Assembly (NCBI RefSeq): GCF_014640295.1
Contig: NZ_BMGR01000004.1
Span: forward strand, 1-64,000
DNA from: Paenibacillus abyssi
GTDB taxonomy: Bacteria; Bacillota; Bacilli; Paenibacillales; Paenibacillaceae
Length of the DNA stretch: 64,000 bases
Direction: 5' to 3'
The notes under the pieces are model-generated. The model ran no database searches and was not told the DNA's origin. It was given only the letters and a program-made list of their open reading frames with translations. Position numbers and translations under genes: made by a program. Positions 52,674 to 63,090 of this stretch are shown here, one piece after another; position 1 is the stretch's first letter; the number at the start of each line of letters is the position of its first letter.

Positions 52674-53597
52674 TTATTTTGTAATGTTACCTTCAACATC
52701 ACGTTTTACTTGCATTTTGCCGGCCGGGATATAACCCATTTCAACAACCACACTGTCTTGAACTTCAGGGCTCATCATGAAATCCAGGAAAGCTTTAGTT
52801 ACTTCGTTTGGCTCGCCTTTTGTGTACATGTGCTCGTAAGCCCATACCGGATACGTACCGTTTGCCACATTTTCTTCTGTAGCTGCAACACCTTCGTATT
52901 GAACAGCTTTAACCGAATCATTCAGGTAAGAAAGTGCAAGGTAACCGATTGCTCCCGGCGTTTCGCCAACGAGCTTTCTAACTGTACCGGAGGAATCCTC
53001 TTGAATGGAGCCTTGAAGATCTTCCGCTTTCATGCCGAGTGCATATTTCTCAAAAGTTGCACGTGTACCCGAGCTTGCCGGACGGTTGATGATTTGAATG
53101 GCTTGATCGTTGCCGCCTATTTCACTCCAGTTTTTAACTTTACCGGAGAAAATGTCAACGAGCTGTTGTTTTGTTAAGCTATCTACTGCTACATCCGGAT
53201 TTACAACCGTTGACATGGCAACGACTGCGACTTGATGATCAACAAGACCTTCAGCTTGTGCCGCATCCAGCTTCTCTTCCGCGAATACGTCGGAGTTGCC
53301 GATGTCGACTTGGCCTGCTGTGATTTGCGCTAAGCCTGTACCGCTGCCGCCGCCTTGTACTTGAATTGTAACGCCAGGATTTTGATCCATGAATTTTTTG
53401 GATGCTTGGTCAACAAGCGGTTGAAGTGCGGAAGAACCTGACGCAAGAATGGATCCGGTCAGCTCGCTTGCACCACCTGCTGCCTGTCCACCGTTATTTG
53501 CAGCTGCACCATTCGTGCCTCCATTGTTGCTTTGACCACATGCTGCAAGTGTAAATGTAAGTACCAATGCCATCACCAACAATACTGCCTTTTTCAT
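52674..53597 (-). CDS. pstS: Phosphate-binding lipoprotein PstS
   Basis: 307 residues from the ATG at 53597 (signal LVMALVLTFTLAAC, lipobox Cys). The phosphate-binding domain has SGSSALQPLVDQ, GGGSGTGLAQITAGQVDIGNSD and RPASSGTRATFEKY, all typical PstS phosphate contacts. The open frame reaches 53723 but the signal peptide and AAGGGG site fix the start. Confidence 0.95.
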   Translation of the reverse strand: MKKAVLLVMALVLTFTLAACGQSNNGGTNGAAANNGGQAAGGASELTGSILASGSSALQPLVDQASKKFMDQNPGVTIQVQGGGSGTGLAQITAGQVDIGNSDVFAEEKLDAAQAEGLVDHQVAVVAMSTVVNPDVAVDSLTKQQLVDIFSGKVKNWSEIGGNDQAIQIINRPASSGTRATFEKYALGMKAEDLQGSIQEDSSGTVRKLVGETPGAIGYLALSYLNDSVKAVQYEGVAATEENVANGTYPVWAYEHMYTKGEPNEVTKAFLDFMMSPEVQDSVVVEMGYIPAGKMQVKRDVEGNITK

Positions 53598-53644
53598 TCT
53601 TTTGTTTCCCCTTCCTAATCCACTTGTTTTTTGTTTACATGAAC

Positions 53645-53687
53645 ATTGTAGAACCTTGTCGTTAAACTGATGTTTTCCGTATGTAAA
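53645..53687 (-). promoter_or_regulatory. Candidate PhoP box and -10 of the pst operon
   Basis: On the minus strand three TTAACA-like hexamers, TTTACA (53682-53687), AAAACA (53671-53676) and TTTAAC (53661-53666), recur every 10-11 bp, followed by TACAAT (53645-53650). This is the layout of PhoP-activated promoters in bacilli, which lack a normal -35. Confidence 0.5.
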
Positions 53688-53778
53688 CTCCATAATAAAA
53701 AATAATAGATAAATTCTATACAAAAGGTGATATTATAGATAAATAATATAATTCAGCAAATCAGGAGAGATGTCTGTA

Positions 53779-54648
53779 ATGAGCGTATTAAAAATGCGAT
53801 TACTTGTCCTAATCGATCGATTGAAACAAGTGACAGCCGTCGCAAATGCCTTGAACCTGAAGCAGCCCTCCGTCAGCTTTCATATGAAGAAGATGGAAGC
53901 CGATTGGGGAGTGAAGCTGTTTGAAGCGCGAACCGGGCGAATTATGTTGACAGGCGCAGGTAAAATGCTGCTGCCTTATGCCTCTCAGATTGTAGCGCTG
54001 CATGAAGAGGCGGAATCGAGAATAGCCGAAATGCGCGGAAGCGGGAGGAATCGGTTTGTTATCGGATTTACTGATTGTGCCGCTGCCACCTTAGCGCGTT
54101 CTGACTGGATGACAAAAATCGGAGCGATTAAGGATATCGGCTTAACGATGCGGACCGGCAGTGAAGACGAGCTTTACAACAGCTTACAGTCCGGTGTGCT
54201 CGATCTTGTGCTGTGCGGGAAACCTCCAGTACATGCATCTTCGGTTACCCTGCTGTATGAACCTGTCCTTTCCTCTCCCCTGAAGCTTGTTGTGCCCACC
54301 GGCCATACCTTTGCGGATAACGATGAGATCAGTCCAAACGACCTGTATGCATACCCCTTTATTGCTCATTCCGATCCATCAATTAATGAACGGACAAGAT
54401 TGTGGGAAACCGGGCTTGAGCAGCCGCTGGATATCCGGGTGACGCTGGAATCTGTCGAAATGGTTATCGGAGCTGTCCATGCGCAGATGGGGCTCTCCAT
54501 TCTGCCCGATTGTGTGCTCTCGGATCCCGCCAGAAGAGTTAGCGGCATCCATCTGCCCGGCAATCTGCCGGAATGGACCCTTTATGCAAGCTGGAGGAAA
54601 GATTATTGGAATCCTTCCCTGTTACAGCAAATTCTAACGTTATTCTAA
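53779..54648 (+). CDS. LysR-family transcriptional regulator divergent from pst
   Basis: 289 residues: N-terminal helix-turn-helix (VTAVANALNLKQPSVSFHMKKMEADWGVKLFEARTGRIMLTGAG) and a LysR substrate-binding domain (LYNSLQSGVLDLVLCGKPP, VEMVIGAVHAQMGLSILPD). The first residues are shortened relative to typical LysR proteins, which begin nearer the helix. ATG 53779 is chosen because ATG 53770 overlaps the AGGAGAG site. A divergent position to pstS suggests, but does not show, a link to phosphate uptake. Confidence 0.88.
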   Translation: MSVLKMRLLVLIDRLKQVTAVANALNLKQPSVSFHMKKMEADWGVKLFEARTGRIMLTGAGKMLLPYASQIVALHEEAESRIAEMRGSGRNRFVIGFTDCAAATLARSDWMTKIGAIKDIGLTMRTGSEDELYNSLQSGVLDLVLCGKPPVHASSVTLLYEPVLSSPLKLVVPTGHTFADNDEISPNDLYAYPFIAHSDPSINERTRLWETGLEQPLDIRVTLESVEMVIGAVHAQMGLSILPDCVLSDPARRVSGIHLPGNLPEWTLYASWRKDYWNPSLLQQILTLF

Positions 54649-54683
54649 CCTTCCTTCCGTCTTGTCATTCTCTACATCTACAA

Positions 54684-54716
54684 AAAACAAAAAAATGCCC
54701 GCTTCGTCGCGGACAT
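54684..54716 (-). terminator. Terminator of the chemoreceptor-like gene
   Basis: TGTCCGC / GCGGGCA stem with ATTTTTTTG on the minus strand. It may also end the convergent LysR transcript. Confidence 0.75.
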
Positions 54717-54737
54717 GGGTTACTCGCTACTTCCAGT

Positions 54738-55898
54738 TCACTGCATTTCAGTTAATAAGCGATTGATCTCTTTGGTCACCCGCTCGGAGTGCTGATAAGC
54801 GCGATCCGTCATGGACACAATTTCCTTGCTGCTGCTCTGATTATCGGCGGCAGCGTGGAACAGCTGTTCGAACAGCAGTGACGCCTCACTCACAAAGGCC
54901 TCGCTCGATAAGCTCTCCTCGCGGCCTGAGCCGACAAGTGCCGCGGTTTTGGCTACCGCTTCATGAATGGAGCGAATCAGCTTATTAATCTCCTCAGCGG
55001 ATTGCTTCGTTTGTGCGGCCAACTGCCTCACCTCATCGGCAACAACGGCAAAGCCGCGTCCGTGCTGGCCCGCATGCGCCGCTTCGATGGCCGCGTTGAC
55101 AGCTAGCAGATTGCATTGATCGGCCAGCTCGCGAATCAGCTCCGAGACAGTGCCGATCGCATCTGCTCTCCCCTGCAGCTCGTGAATCTGACTTTCTTGC
55201 TGGGTTGCATTATCGGAGATCCGCCTGAATGCCTGCGTCACCTTGTCCAATTCATTCTTGCCCCGCAATGTCAGATCAACCATATCCTGCGATAACGCCT
55301 CTCCATGCTCCGTCGATTGCCTGACCTTGGAGATTGCGGCATCAATCTCGCCCAGCATGGCTTCCGTTCCCTTAATCGTCTCAACCTGCGAAGCAACCGC
55401 CTGATGTTGCAGCATGCTGGAGATCTTCAGCAGATCCGCAACGGTTAGAATCCCTTCATAGCTCCCTTGGTCGATAATGACTACACAATCATAAAGCGTA
55501 TGTTCATTCCTGCTTAACGCCTGGCCGATCAATTGCTGTACAGAAATGCGAATATCAATTTGAAGCGGCTGCCTGTCCATAAGCTTTGCAATCGAACGTT
55601 CATTATACAACGCCGCACCGAATCTTTTTCCCAAGCTCCGAAAAAATTTATCGCGCATAACCAGTCCAAGCGGGCGCAGCTTCTCATCGCATACGACAAC
55701 ACATTCTCCATCTTGCTTTTGTTCAAACAGAGTAATGATCTCCCCGCACTTCTGGGATGGCAATACGGATGGTGATCTTCTAAGAAATTTATGTATGAGT
55801 GAATCATCATGTTGTGAAGGCTTCCCCGGTGGGGCTGCGTCGCTCCGCTGCTTGCTTCCCTCATTGCTCGGAATCATATCATTCATCAACATCGCCAT
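54738..55898 (-). CDS. Soluble methyl-accepting-type signalling protein with CBS domains
   Basis: 386 residues from ATG 55898 (AGGAGAGGG site). Residues ~30-165 form a CBS pair ([36 protein letters not shown], then [24 protein letters not shown]). Residues ~190-386 are an MCP signalling helix pair with the hairpin tip [38 protein letters not shown]. There are no membrane segments. It therefore looks like a cytoplasmic sensor, possibly of adenosyl ligands, feeding CheA or a related pathway. No che genes are nearby. Confidence 0.88.
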   Translation of the reverse strand: MAMLMNDMIPSNEGSKQRSDAAPPGKPSQHDDSLIHKFLRRSPSVLPSQKCGEIITLFEQKQDGECVVVCDEKLRPLGLVMRDKFFRSLGKRFGAALYNERSIAKLMDRQPLQIDIRISVQQLIGQALSRNEHTLYDCVVIIDQGSYEGILTVADLLKISSMLQHQAVASQVETIKGTEAMLGEIDAAISKVRQSTEHGEALSQDMVDLTLRGKNELDKVTQAFRRISDNATQQESQIHELQGRADAIGTVSELIRELADQCNLLAVNAAIEAAHAGQHGRGFAVVADEVRQLAAQTKQSAEEINKLIRSIHEAVAKTAALVGSGREESLSSEAFVSEASLLFEQLFHAAADNQSSSKEIVSMTDRAYQHSERVTKEINRLLTEMQ

Positions 55899-56048
55899 AT
55901 TCCCTCTCCTGTCCACCTTTTTGCTGTTACTATACCTCACTAATATCATCTGTAACGTTAGACAATGTAAAGAGCATGTTAAATTAGAGCTTTCCATGTA
56001 CTATCGTTCAAACAAAATGTACTGGTGTGATCCAACCTGCGCCCAACG

Positions 56049-56088
56049 CAAAAAAAGGACAAGAGCTTCTAATGAAGCGGCTTGTCCC
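56049..56088 (-). terminator. Terminator of the DUF420 gene
   Basis: GGACAAG / CTTGTCC outer stem with TTTTTTTGCG on the minus strand, 20 nt after the stop. Confidence 0.8.
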
Positions 56089-56107
56089 ATTTTCATCGAT
56101 AATCGAT

Positions 56108-56668
56108 TTAATAGTAAGGTGAGATCAACAGGTACACAATTACGCCGGTACTGCTGACATACAGCCAGATCGGCATCGTCCAGCGGGCGATCCTGCGGTG
56201 TTTCTCGATCTGCATGTTAAGCGCCTTTGTAACCGAAAGCAAAGCAAGCGGCACGTTTACAATCGCCAGCATCACATGGGTGATCAGGATAAAATAATAC
56301 GTATATCTTAACGCATCGCCTCCGCCAAACTTCGTCGGTTCGGTAAGGTAGTGATAAATGACATAGGAAACGAGGAAAAACGCAGTCGATACAAAAGCCA
56401 AGAAAATAAAATTGCGATGCATCGGGATGTTCTTTTTCTTAACGGCAACCAGTGCAATTACCAGGAAAGAGAAAGTGAACAGATTGAAGATCGCATTCAG
56501 CAGCGGAAAAATGGTCACATCAAATTGCAGCGTGCCATCATATTCCGGAAGAAAAAACAAAAGGGTGATAACCCCGATAAGAACGACGGAAAACGCGGCG
56601 ATCAATGGTGTAAAGTTACGTGGTTTACTCAATTCCTTTCCCCCCAATATGTTCAGGCTATAGCTCAT
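56108..56668 (-). CDS. DUF420 (YozB-like) membrane protein
   Basis: 186 residues, five membrane segments (IAAFSVVLIGVITLLFFLP, LFTFSFLVIALVAV, FLAFVSTAFFLVSYVIYHYL, ILITHVMLAIVNVPLALLSV, LYVSSTGVIVYLLI), with conserved His in HRNFIF and THVML and HRRIARWTMPIWLYVS. DUF420 proteins are often linked to cytochrome-oxidase assembly in bacilli. ATG 56668 lacks a good ribosome site; the open frame continues to 56725 with GGAGGG lying inside it, so the start is uncertain. Confidence 0.85.
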   Translation of the reverse strand: MSYSLNILGGKELSKPRNFTPLIAAFSVVLIGVITLLFFLPEYDGTLQFDVTIFPLLNAIFNLFTFSFLVIALVAVKKKNIPMHRNFIFLAFVSTAFFLVSYVIYHYLTEPTKFGGGDALRYTYYFILITHVMLAIVNVPLALLSVTKALNMQIEKHRRIARWTMPIWLYVSSTGVIVYLLISPYY

Positions 56669-56674
56669 ATTAAC

Positions 56675-56698
56675 ATTGTCTATATTAGAATAGACAAT
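56675..56698. promoter_or_regulatory. Perfect inverted repeat at the DUF420 start
   Basis: ATTGTCTAT / ATAGACAAT separated by 6 nt, between a GGAGGG and the putative ATG. It could be an operator, or a hairpin that sets ribosome access. Confidence 0.5.
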
Positions 56699-56776
56699 CC
56701 CTCCAACATAAACAACATCCAACACTGCTTGAATGTAACAAAATTATGAATCTTGAACCTATTGGGGGCTGTAACT

Positions 56777-56944
56777 TTATTCCTTTGACTGCCGCCACCT
56801 GATAACGGAACTGACAACACTCATGCATAAGCCGATTACAACAAGCGGTATACCAAGTGTCACCATCTCTTGCCAATACAATACGATTCCGGCCAAAATG
56901 AATATTGTTGAAGAAATCGATAACATAAACGGGTTCATTTTCAT
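56777..56944 (-). CDS. Small two-helix membrane protein
   Basis: 55 residues starting MKMNPFMLSISS behind GGAGGTGG. Two hydrophobic segments (STIFILAGIVLYW and GIPLVVIGLCMSVVSSVI). There is no recognisable family. It is probably a stand-alone gene. It is shorter than the open frame to 56998, whose extra part lacks a ribosome site. Confidence 0.65.
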   Translation of the reverse strand: MKMNPFMLSISSTIFILAGIVLYWQEMVTLGIPLVVIGLCMSVVSSVIRWRQSKE

Positions 56945-57029
56945 AACGGTCCACCTCCAATACTTCGTTATACGGATGCAGCCGGCAAAACGTTGCATTT
57001 TAACTTTAAAGATAACGTCAAGGGGCTAA

Positions 57030-57069
57030 AAGAAATAGGCTGCCTCGAAGTCGAAACTTCAAGACAGCC
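57030..57069 (-). terminator. Terminator of the arabinofuranosidase/Cys-rich gene group
   Basis: GGCTG..GAAGT / ACTTC..CAGCC stem with a CTATTTCTTTT tail on the minus strand. Confidence 0.75.
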
Positions 57070-57085
57070 CAGTATATTTTCCCGG

Positions 57086-57355
57086 TCAATACGTCCAGCG
57101 GTTATCGCCTGGCTTCGGGCAGCTCCGTTCTTTAAGCTTGGCTGTTATTCGGACGATACACCCGCATAGAGAGCATGTCGTGCCTTCCAATAGATTAGGA
57201 CAGTCCATACAGGCCTCCAGCCGCTTCTCATAAACCGGCTCCGGAACGCATCGTTCAGGCGACTGAAACATAGGCGAAAGCAGCATCCGGGAGATTTGCT
57301 CCTCCATCACGCGGTAGCTGTCATCACAGCCCTTGCAGGATCGGTTATCTTTCAT
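57086..57355 (-). CDS. Small Cys-rich protein (DUF6171-like)
   Basis: 89 residues with Cys pairs SCKGC, ACMDCP, CSLCGC and a final SCP, suggesting a zinc-binding fold. The C-terminal CSLCGCIVRITAKLKERSCP motif recurs in short uncharacterised Firmicutes proteins, which I recall as DUF6171. It lies 14 nt after the GH51 gene and so is likely co-transcribed, but no role in arabinan use is evident. Confidence 0.7.
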   Translation of the reverse strand: MKDNRSCKGCDDSYRVMEEQISRMLLSPMFQSPERCVPEPVYEKRLEACMDCPNLLEGTTCSLCGCIVRITAKLKERSCPKPGDNRWTY

Positions 57356-57369
57356 CTCGCTACCATCCT

Positions 57370-58854
57370 TTAGGTCAGTTCAAGCACCGTGACGGACATA
57401 GGGGACAAATTCGCCGTAAGCGTCGAGCCTTCCAAGGAAAATGCCTTGAATTCGGAAGGTTTCACGGCATCAGGACGATCGAAGGTGTTATGAGCCTCCA
57501 TCCTATCTGAAGTCAACTCCGTACCGCTGATACGCACACTGCGTCCATTGAGTCCGCGAAGATCAATGTGGACCTCAGCTCCCGATTTATGGTCCAAATT
57601 GCATAGGCTGATATGCATCCGGCCTTCCGCATCCTTGGAAGCGGACACCGATACCTTCGGAAGATTGCGACCACCTGATGTGTAATCCTCGCTTACGCAA
57701 TTTGTGCTGAGCATTGAAGCATCCTGATGAACCTTGTACATATCAAATACATGATACGTTGGCGTAAGAACCATTTTCTCGCCTTCAGTCAGGATAACCG
57801 ATTGCAGCACGTTTACAATCTGGGCTATGTTCGCCATTTCCACGCGGTCGCAGTGGTTATGGAAAATATGCAGGGAAAGGCCGGCTACCAAGGCATCACG
57901 AACCGTATTTTGCTGATACAGGAAACCCGGATTCGTACCCGGCTCCACATCATACCAGGTTCCCCACTCGTCTACGATCAGGCCTACGCGCTTCTGCGGA
58001 TCGTATTGGTCCATGATGGCAGAGTGCTTCGTAATTAATTCATCCATATAAAGTGCCTTTTCCAACGTCACGAACCATTCTTCTTCGGAGAAGCCGGTCG
58101 CAGCCCCCTTGTTCTGCCACTTGCCGGGAACCGTGTAATAATGCAGGCTGATCGCATCCATCTTGCTGTGAGCTTCCCGCATCAATACCTCCATCCAACG
58201 ATAGTCGTCGGAGTTAGGGCCGCAAGCGATCTTATACACTTTATTGTCGCCATAATTGCGTACATAGGTTTGGAACTGGCGATACAAGTCCGCATAATAC
58301 TCCGGCCGCATATTGCCTCCGCACCCCCAGTTTTCATTGCCGACCCCAAAATATTTAAGGCTCCACGGCTTCTCGCGTCCGTTCTTCTGGCGCCACTCTG
58401 CCATCGGCGAGACGCCGTCGAAGGTCATATACTCCACCCACTCCGACATTTCCTGAACAGTCCCGCTTCCGACATTGCCGGAAATATAAGGCTCGCAGCC
58501 GAGCATCTCGCATAACATCAAAAATTCATGCGTACCGAAATGGTTGTTCTCTACTACTCCGCCCCAATGCGTGTTGATCATCCGTTTCCGATCTTCCTGC
58601 GGGCCTACGCCGTCCTTCCAATGATACTCATCGGCAAAACAGCCGCCTGGCCATCTTAGAACAGGAATTTTGAGCTTTTTCAATGCCGCTATGACATCAT
58701 TTCGAATGCCGTTCGTATTCGGGATGGGGGAATCCTCGCCGACCCAGATGCCTTCATAGATACAGCGTCCCAGATGCTCGGAGAAATGCCCATATATGTT
58801 TCGGTTAATAGTGCCCTCAATAATATCCGTATTAATCGTTATGCTGGTAGCCAT
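57370..58854 (-). CDS. GH51 alpha-L-arabinofuranosidase (copy 2)
   Basis: About 494 residues: [21 protein letters not shown] at the N-terminus, [19 protein letters not shown], the acid/base Glu in [12 protein letters not shown] and the nucleophile Glu in VDEWGTWYD. It releases terminal arabinofuranose from arabinan and arabinoxylan side chains. There is no signal peptide, so it acts on imported oligosaccharides. ATG 58854 matches the family N-terminus; the open frame extends to a TTG at 58905. Confidence 0.93.
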   Translation of the reverse strand: MATSITINTDIIEGTINRNIYGHFSEHLGRCIYEGIWVGEDSPIPNTNGIRNDVIAALKKLKIPVLRWPGGCFADEYHWKDGVGPQEDRKRMINTHWGGVVENNHFGTHEFLMLCEMLGCEPYISGNVGSGTVQEMSEWVEYMTFDGVSPMAEWRQKNGREKPWSLKYFGVGNENWGCGGNMRPEYYADLYRQFQTYVRNYGDNKVYKIACGPNSDDYRWMEVLMREAHSKMDAISLHYYTVPGKWQNKGAATGFSEEEWFVTLEKALYMDELITKHSAIMDQYDPQKRVGLIVDEWGTWYDVEPGTNPGFLYQQNTVRDALVAGLSLHIFHNHCDRVEMANIAQIVNVLQSVILTEGEKMVLTPTYHVFDMYKVHQDASMLSTNCVSEDYTSGGRNLPKVSVSASKDAEGRMHISLCNLDHKSGAEVHIDLRGLNGRSVRISGTELTSDRMEAHNTFDRPDAVKPSEFKAFSLEGSTLTANLSPMSVTVLELT

Positions 58855-58927
58855 GCCGTTATCCCCGCTTTCATGATTAGAATAATGAATGCCTTTATCC
58901 TTCAATCTTGATCAGGTTCCAATGCTC

Positions 58928-60520
<1,593 letters not shown>

Positions 60521-60605
60521 TTATGCAACACTATTTTTATTAATCCTTCCCGATAATGGTTTATAAATATATTAATTCATAATTACAGTATGGAGGTCTT
60601 TGAAC

Positions 60606-61511
60606 ATGATTAAGGCAACAACCGATACCGTATGGCTCCCTTTATTCGAGGCATTGGCCAGCGAAGTCCGATTAAACATCATTCAGCTGCTTGCCAAGCA
60701 GCCGATGAATAACAAGGATCTGGCGGCTGAGTTACAAATCAGCGGCGCGATCGTATCGATGCATGTGCGAAAGCTGCAGCAGGCAGGTCTGGTCGAATCC
60801 AAAATGGTGCGATTAAACGGCGGTACGCATAAGCTCAATTCGCTGGCTGCGGACGCGATTGAAATCATGCTGCCGCATACCAAACATCTGCCCCGAACGT
60901 TTTTCGAGGTATCGGTGCCGATCGGCCATTATACCCAGTTCGATATTCACCCTACATGCGGCCTGGCAACAACCTCCAGTGTCATTGGCCATTATGACGA
61001 TCCGCGGTATTTTCTGGATCCGGAGCGGATGCATGCCAACATCCTTTGGTTCGGCAAAGGGTACGTGGAGTACAAATTTCCAAATTACCTGCTCACTTCC
61101 CAGCAAATCAAGGAAATCGAAATTTCTATGGAAATTAGCTCTGAAGCGCCCGGCGTGAACAGCAACTGGCCTTCCGACATCCGCTTCTACTTGAACGGCA
61201 CCGATCTTGGCTGCTGGACAAGCCCTGGCGATTCAGGCAATGGCCGGGGCATGTATACGCCGGATTGGTGGCGCGATGACGTCAATCAATACGGATTTTT
61301 GAAAGTAATCCGCATCAACGAAAGCGGTACTTACATTGACGGGCAAAAAATGTCCGACAACGGCTTGAATGAGCTCTCGATCGAACGGAACCAATGGACG
61401 CTTCGGCTTGCCGTCGAAGACGATGCCGCGCATATCGGCGGCCTGACGTTATATGGAATGGGATTCGGCAATTACAATCAAGACATCGTATTCCGTACCT
61501 ATTATGAATAA
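60606..61511 (+). CDS. ArsR-type winged-helix regulator with a large C-terminal beta domain
   Basis: 301 residues. Residues ~10-80 are an ArsR winged helix (LFEALASEVRLNIIQLLAKQP, NNKDLAAELQISGAIVSMHVRKLQQAGLVE). Residues ~100-300 are rich in Trp, Tyr, Gly and Asn (GYVEYKFPNYLL, DIRFYLNGTDLGCWTSPGD, GGLTLYGMGFGNYNQDIVFRTYYE) and look like a jelly-roll carbohydrate-binding-type domain. ATG 60606 is 9 nt after GGAGG. It is divergent from the GH51 gene; it probably represses it in response to a sugar. Confidence 0.8.
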   Translation: MIKATTDTVWLPLFEALASEVRLNIIQLLAKQPMNNKDLAAELQISGAIVSMHVRKLQQAGLVESKMVRLNGGTHKLNSLAADAIEIMLPHTKHLPRTFFEVSVPIGHYTQFDIHPTCGLATTSSVIGHYDDPRYFLDPERMHANILWFGKGYVEYKFPNYLLTSQQIKEIEISMEISSEAPGVNSNWPSDIRFYLNGTDLGCWTSPGDSGNGRGMYTPDWWRDDVNQYGFLKVIRINESGTYIDGQKMSDNGLNELSIERNQWTLRLAVEDDAAHIGGLTLYGMGFGNYNQDIVFRTYYE

Positions 61512-61569
61512 AAAGCTCTGCAGGCGTGCTTCTCTCGTTAAAGAAGCAACCGCCCGCAGAGCTTTATGC
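61512..61569 (+). terminator. Terminator of the ArsR-type regulator
   Basis: AAAGCTCTGC / GCAGAGCTTT outer stem plus GCTTC / GAAGC inner stem, just after the stop. Confidence 0.75.
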
Positions 61570-61593
61570 CGGGTAAGCTTGGCAAGCACGCAT

Positions 61594-62904
61594 TTACACG
61601 AAATACGGTGCAGCAAGCTTGGAGATTTTCTTGCACTTATAATTTTTTGCTTTCATTTCCTTTAGCACAATACTTACTGCTTCCACGGTTTGGGTACGGT
61701 CCCCGCCGGAATCATGCATTAATACAATTTCGCCGGGAGCCAGTTTTGACATGACGGCTTTCACGATCTTATCTGTGCCCGGCTTTTTATAATCATTTGT
61801 TTCAATGGAGCGCATGATCGTTAAATACCCCATTTTCCTGGAAGCCTCAAGCACGTTGTCATTATAAGAAAGGTACGGAGGGCGAAATATTGCCGGTTTT
61901 TTGCCGGTTATTTTTTTGATGATTCGATCCGTTTTAGCCAGTTCTTCTTTAATCTCTTCTGCTGATAATTTAGCTAAATCGGGATGATTATACGTATGAT
62001 TGCCGATATCATGTCCCTCCGCGACGATCCGCTTGCCCAGCTCGGGGTGCTTTTTCAATTTCTTTCCAATGACAAAAAAAGTCGCTTTTGTATCATGCTT
62101 TTTCAACAGGTTCAAAATCTGTGCTGTATGCTCGGGATCGGGTCCGTCGTCAAAGGTCAAAGCAATCCTATTTTTATGGATCGTTACTTTTTCTATAAAT
62201 TTTGGTTTCGACACCTTTTGGATGTACGGCTTAAAATCGCTTGTTTTGCAAATCAGCTTGGATCTGCCCAGCAGGCTGTCATCCCTGACTCTCCAAGTGT
62301 GATGCCCCGGCGTTTTTCTTCTGATGCATGCATAGTTATATTTGTCTGTCGTATACACTTTATAGCCTTTTTGAACGGATGCCTTTATAAATTGGTAATC
62401 TTCGCTAACGTTCAGCTCAGGGAACTTTACCTTTTGCTGAATCTTTTTCTTAAAAACCAGTGTAGCTCCCTTTATCCCCCCTGGAGTGAATACAAATTTA
62501 TTTTCTTCGCCGTGCAGGTGGACAGCAAGTTTTTTGTCTTTTTCAAAATAGACGAAGACAGATCTTTTGCATACGATATCCGCTTTCTGCTTTTCAATCT
62601 CTCTGATTTGCCGTTTAAGATATTTTGATGCATAGTAATCGTCGTCATCGAATTTCGCAATGAGGTCATACTTGGACTTGCGCACACCATAATTCAGGCA
62701 TCCCCCAAGACTTGTCGATTCCGGCAGGCGATATATCGATACCCCTTGGGAACCCTTCGCTCTTTGCTCCCACTTTTTTTGATCCATATCATCCCGGTTT
62801 AAAATGACAATGAGCTCCTTTTCTTTTACGTCCTGTCTCTCATAATTTTTGAATACATTCTCAATAAAGTGCTGTCTCATCGTACAACATATGATAGAGA
62901 TCAA
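61594..62904 (-). CDS. Fused family 2 glycosyltransferase and NodB polysaccharide deacetylase
   Basis: About 436 residues. Residues 1-220 form a GT-A-type transferase (ISIICCTMRQHFIENVFKNY, LIAKFDDDDYYASKYL with the DDD metal motif, NVSEDYQFIKASVQKGYKVY). Residues ~245-436 form a NodB deacetylase (IALTFDDGPDPEHTAQIL, HDIGNHTYNHPDLAKLS with the H-x3-H zinc ligands, FRPPYLSYN, EIVLMHDSGGDRTQT). The TTG at 62904, 5 nt after GGAGGTGG, is the likely start. There is no signal peptide, so the deacetylase probably acts in the cytoplasm or on a lipid carrier. Confidence 0.88.
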   Translation of the reverse strand: MISIICCTMRQHFIENVFKNYERQDVKEKELIVILNRDDMDQKKWEQRAKGSQGVSIYRLPESTSLGGCLNYGVRKSKYDLIAKFDDDDYYASKYLKRQIREIEKQKADIVCKRSVFVYFEKDKKLAVHLHGEENKFVFTPGGIKGATLVFKKKIQQKVKFPELNVSEDYQFIKASVQKGYKVYTTDKYNYACIRRKTPGHHTWRVRDDSLLGRSKLICKTSDFKPYIQKVSKPKFIEKVTIHKNRIALTFDDGPDPEHTAQILNLLKKHDTKATFFVIGKKLKKHPELGKRIVAEGHDIGNHTYNHPDLAKLSAEEIKEELAKTDRIIKKITGKKPAIFRPPYLSYNDNVLEASRKMGYLTIMRSIETNDYKKPGTDKIVKAVMSKLAPGEIVLMHDSGGDRTQTVEAVSIVLKEMKAKNYKCKKISKLAAPYFV

Positions 62905-63020
62905 ATTAACCACCTCCGATAGGAAGAAACTCCGATTATGTGCTCATATTTATCTATGAGAAATCTTGTTGATTTGCGTGTGTGGTAACACAATTAAGAG
63001 TAAATAAGGCATAAATCACA

Positions 63021-63054
63021 AATTCAGCAGGCAATCGAAATTGCCTGCTGAATT
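63021..63054 (-). terminator. Terminator of the YcaO gene
   Basis: AATTCAGCAGGCAAT / ATTGCCTGCTGAATT, a perfect 15-bp stem with a 4-nt loop, 36 nt after the stop. Confidence 0.75.
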
Positions 63055-63090
63055 TAATTCTGGTTCTCTAGTAACCTTGGCGCTCACGGC

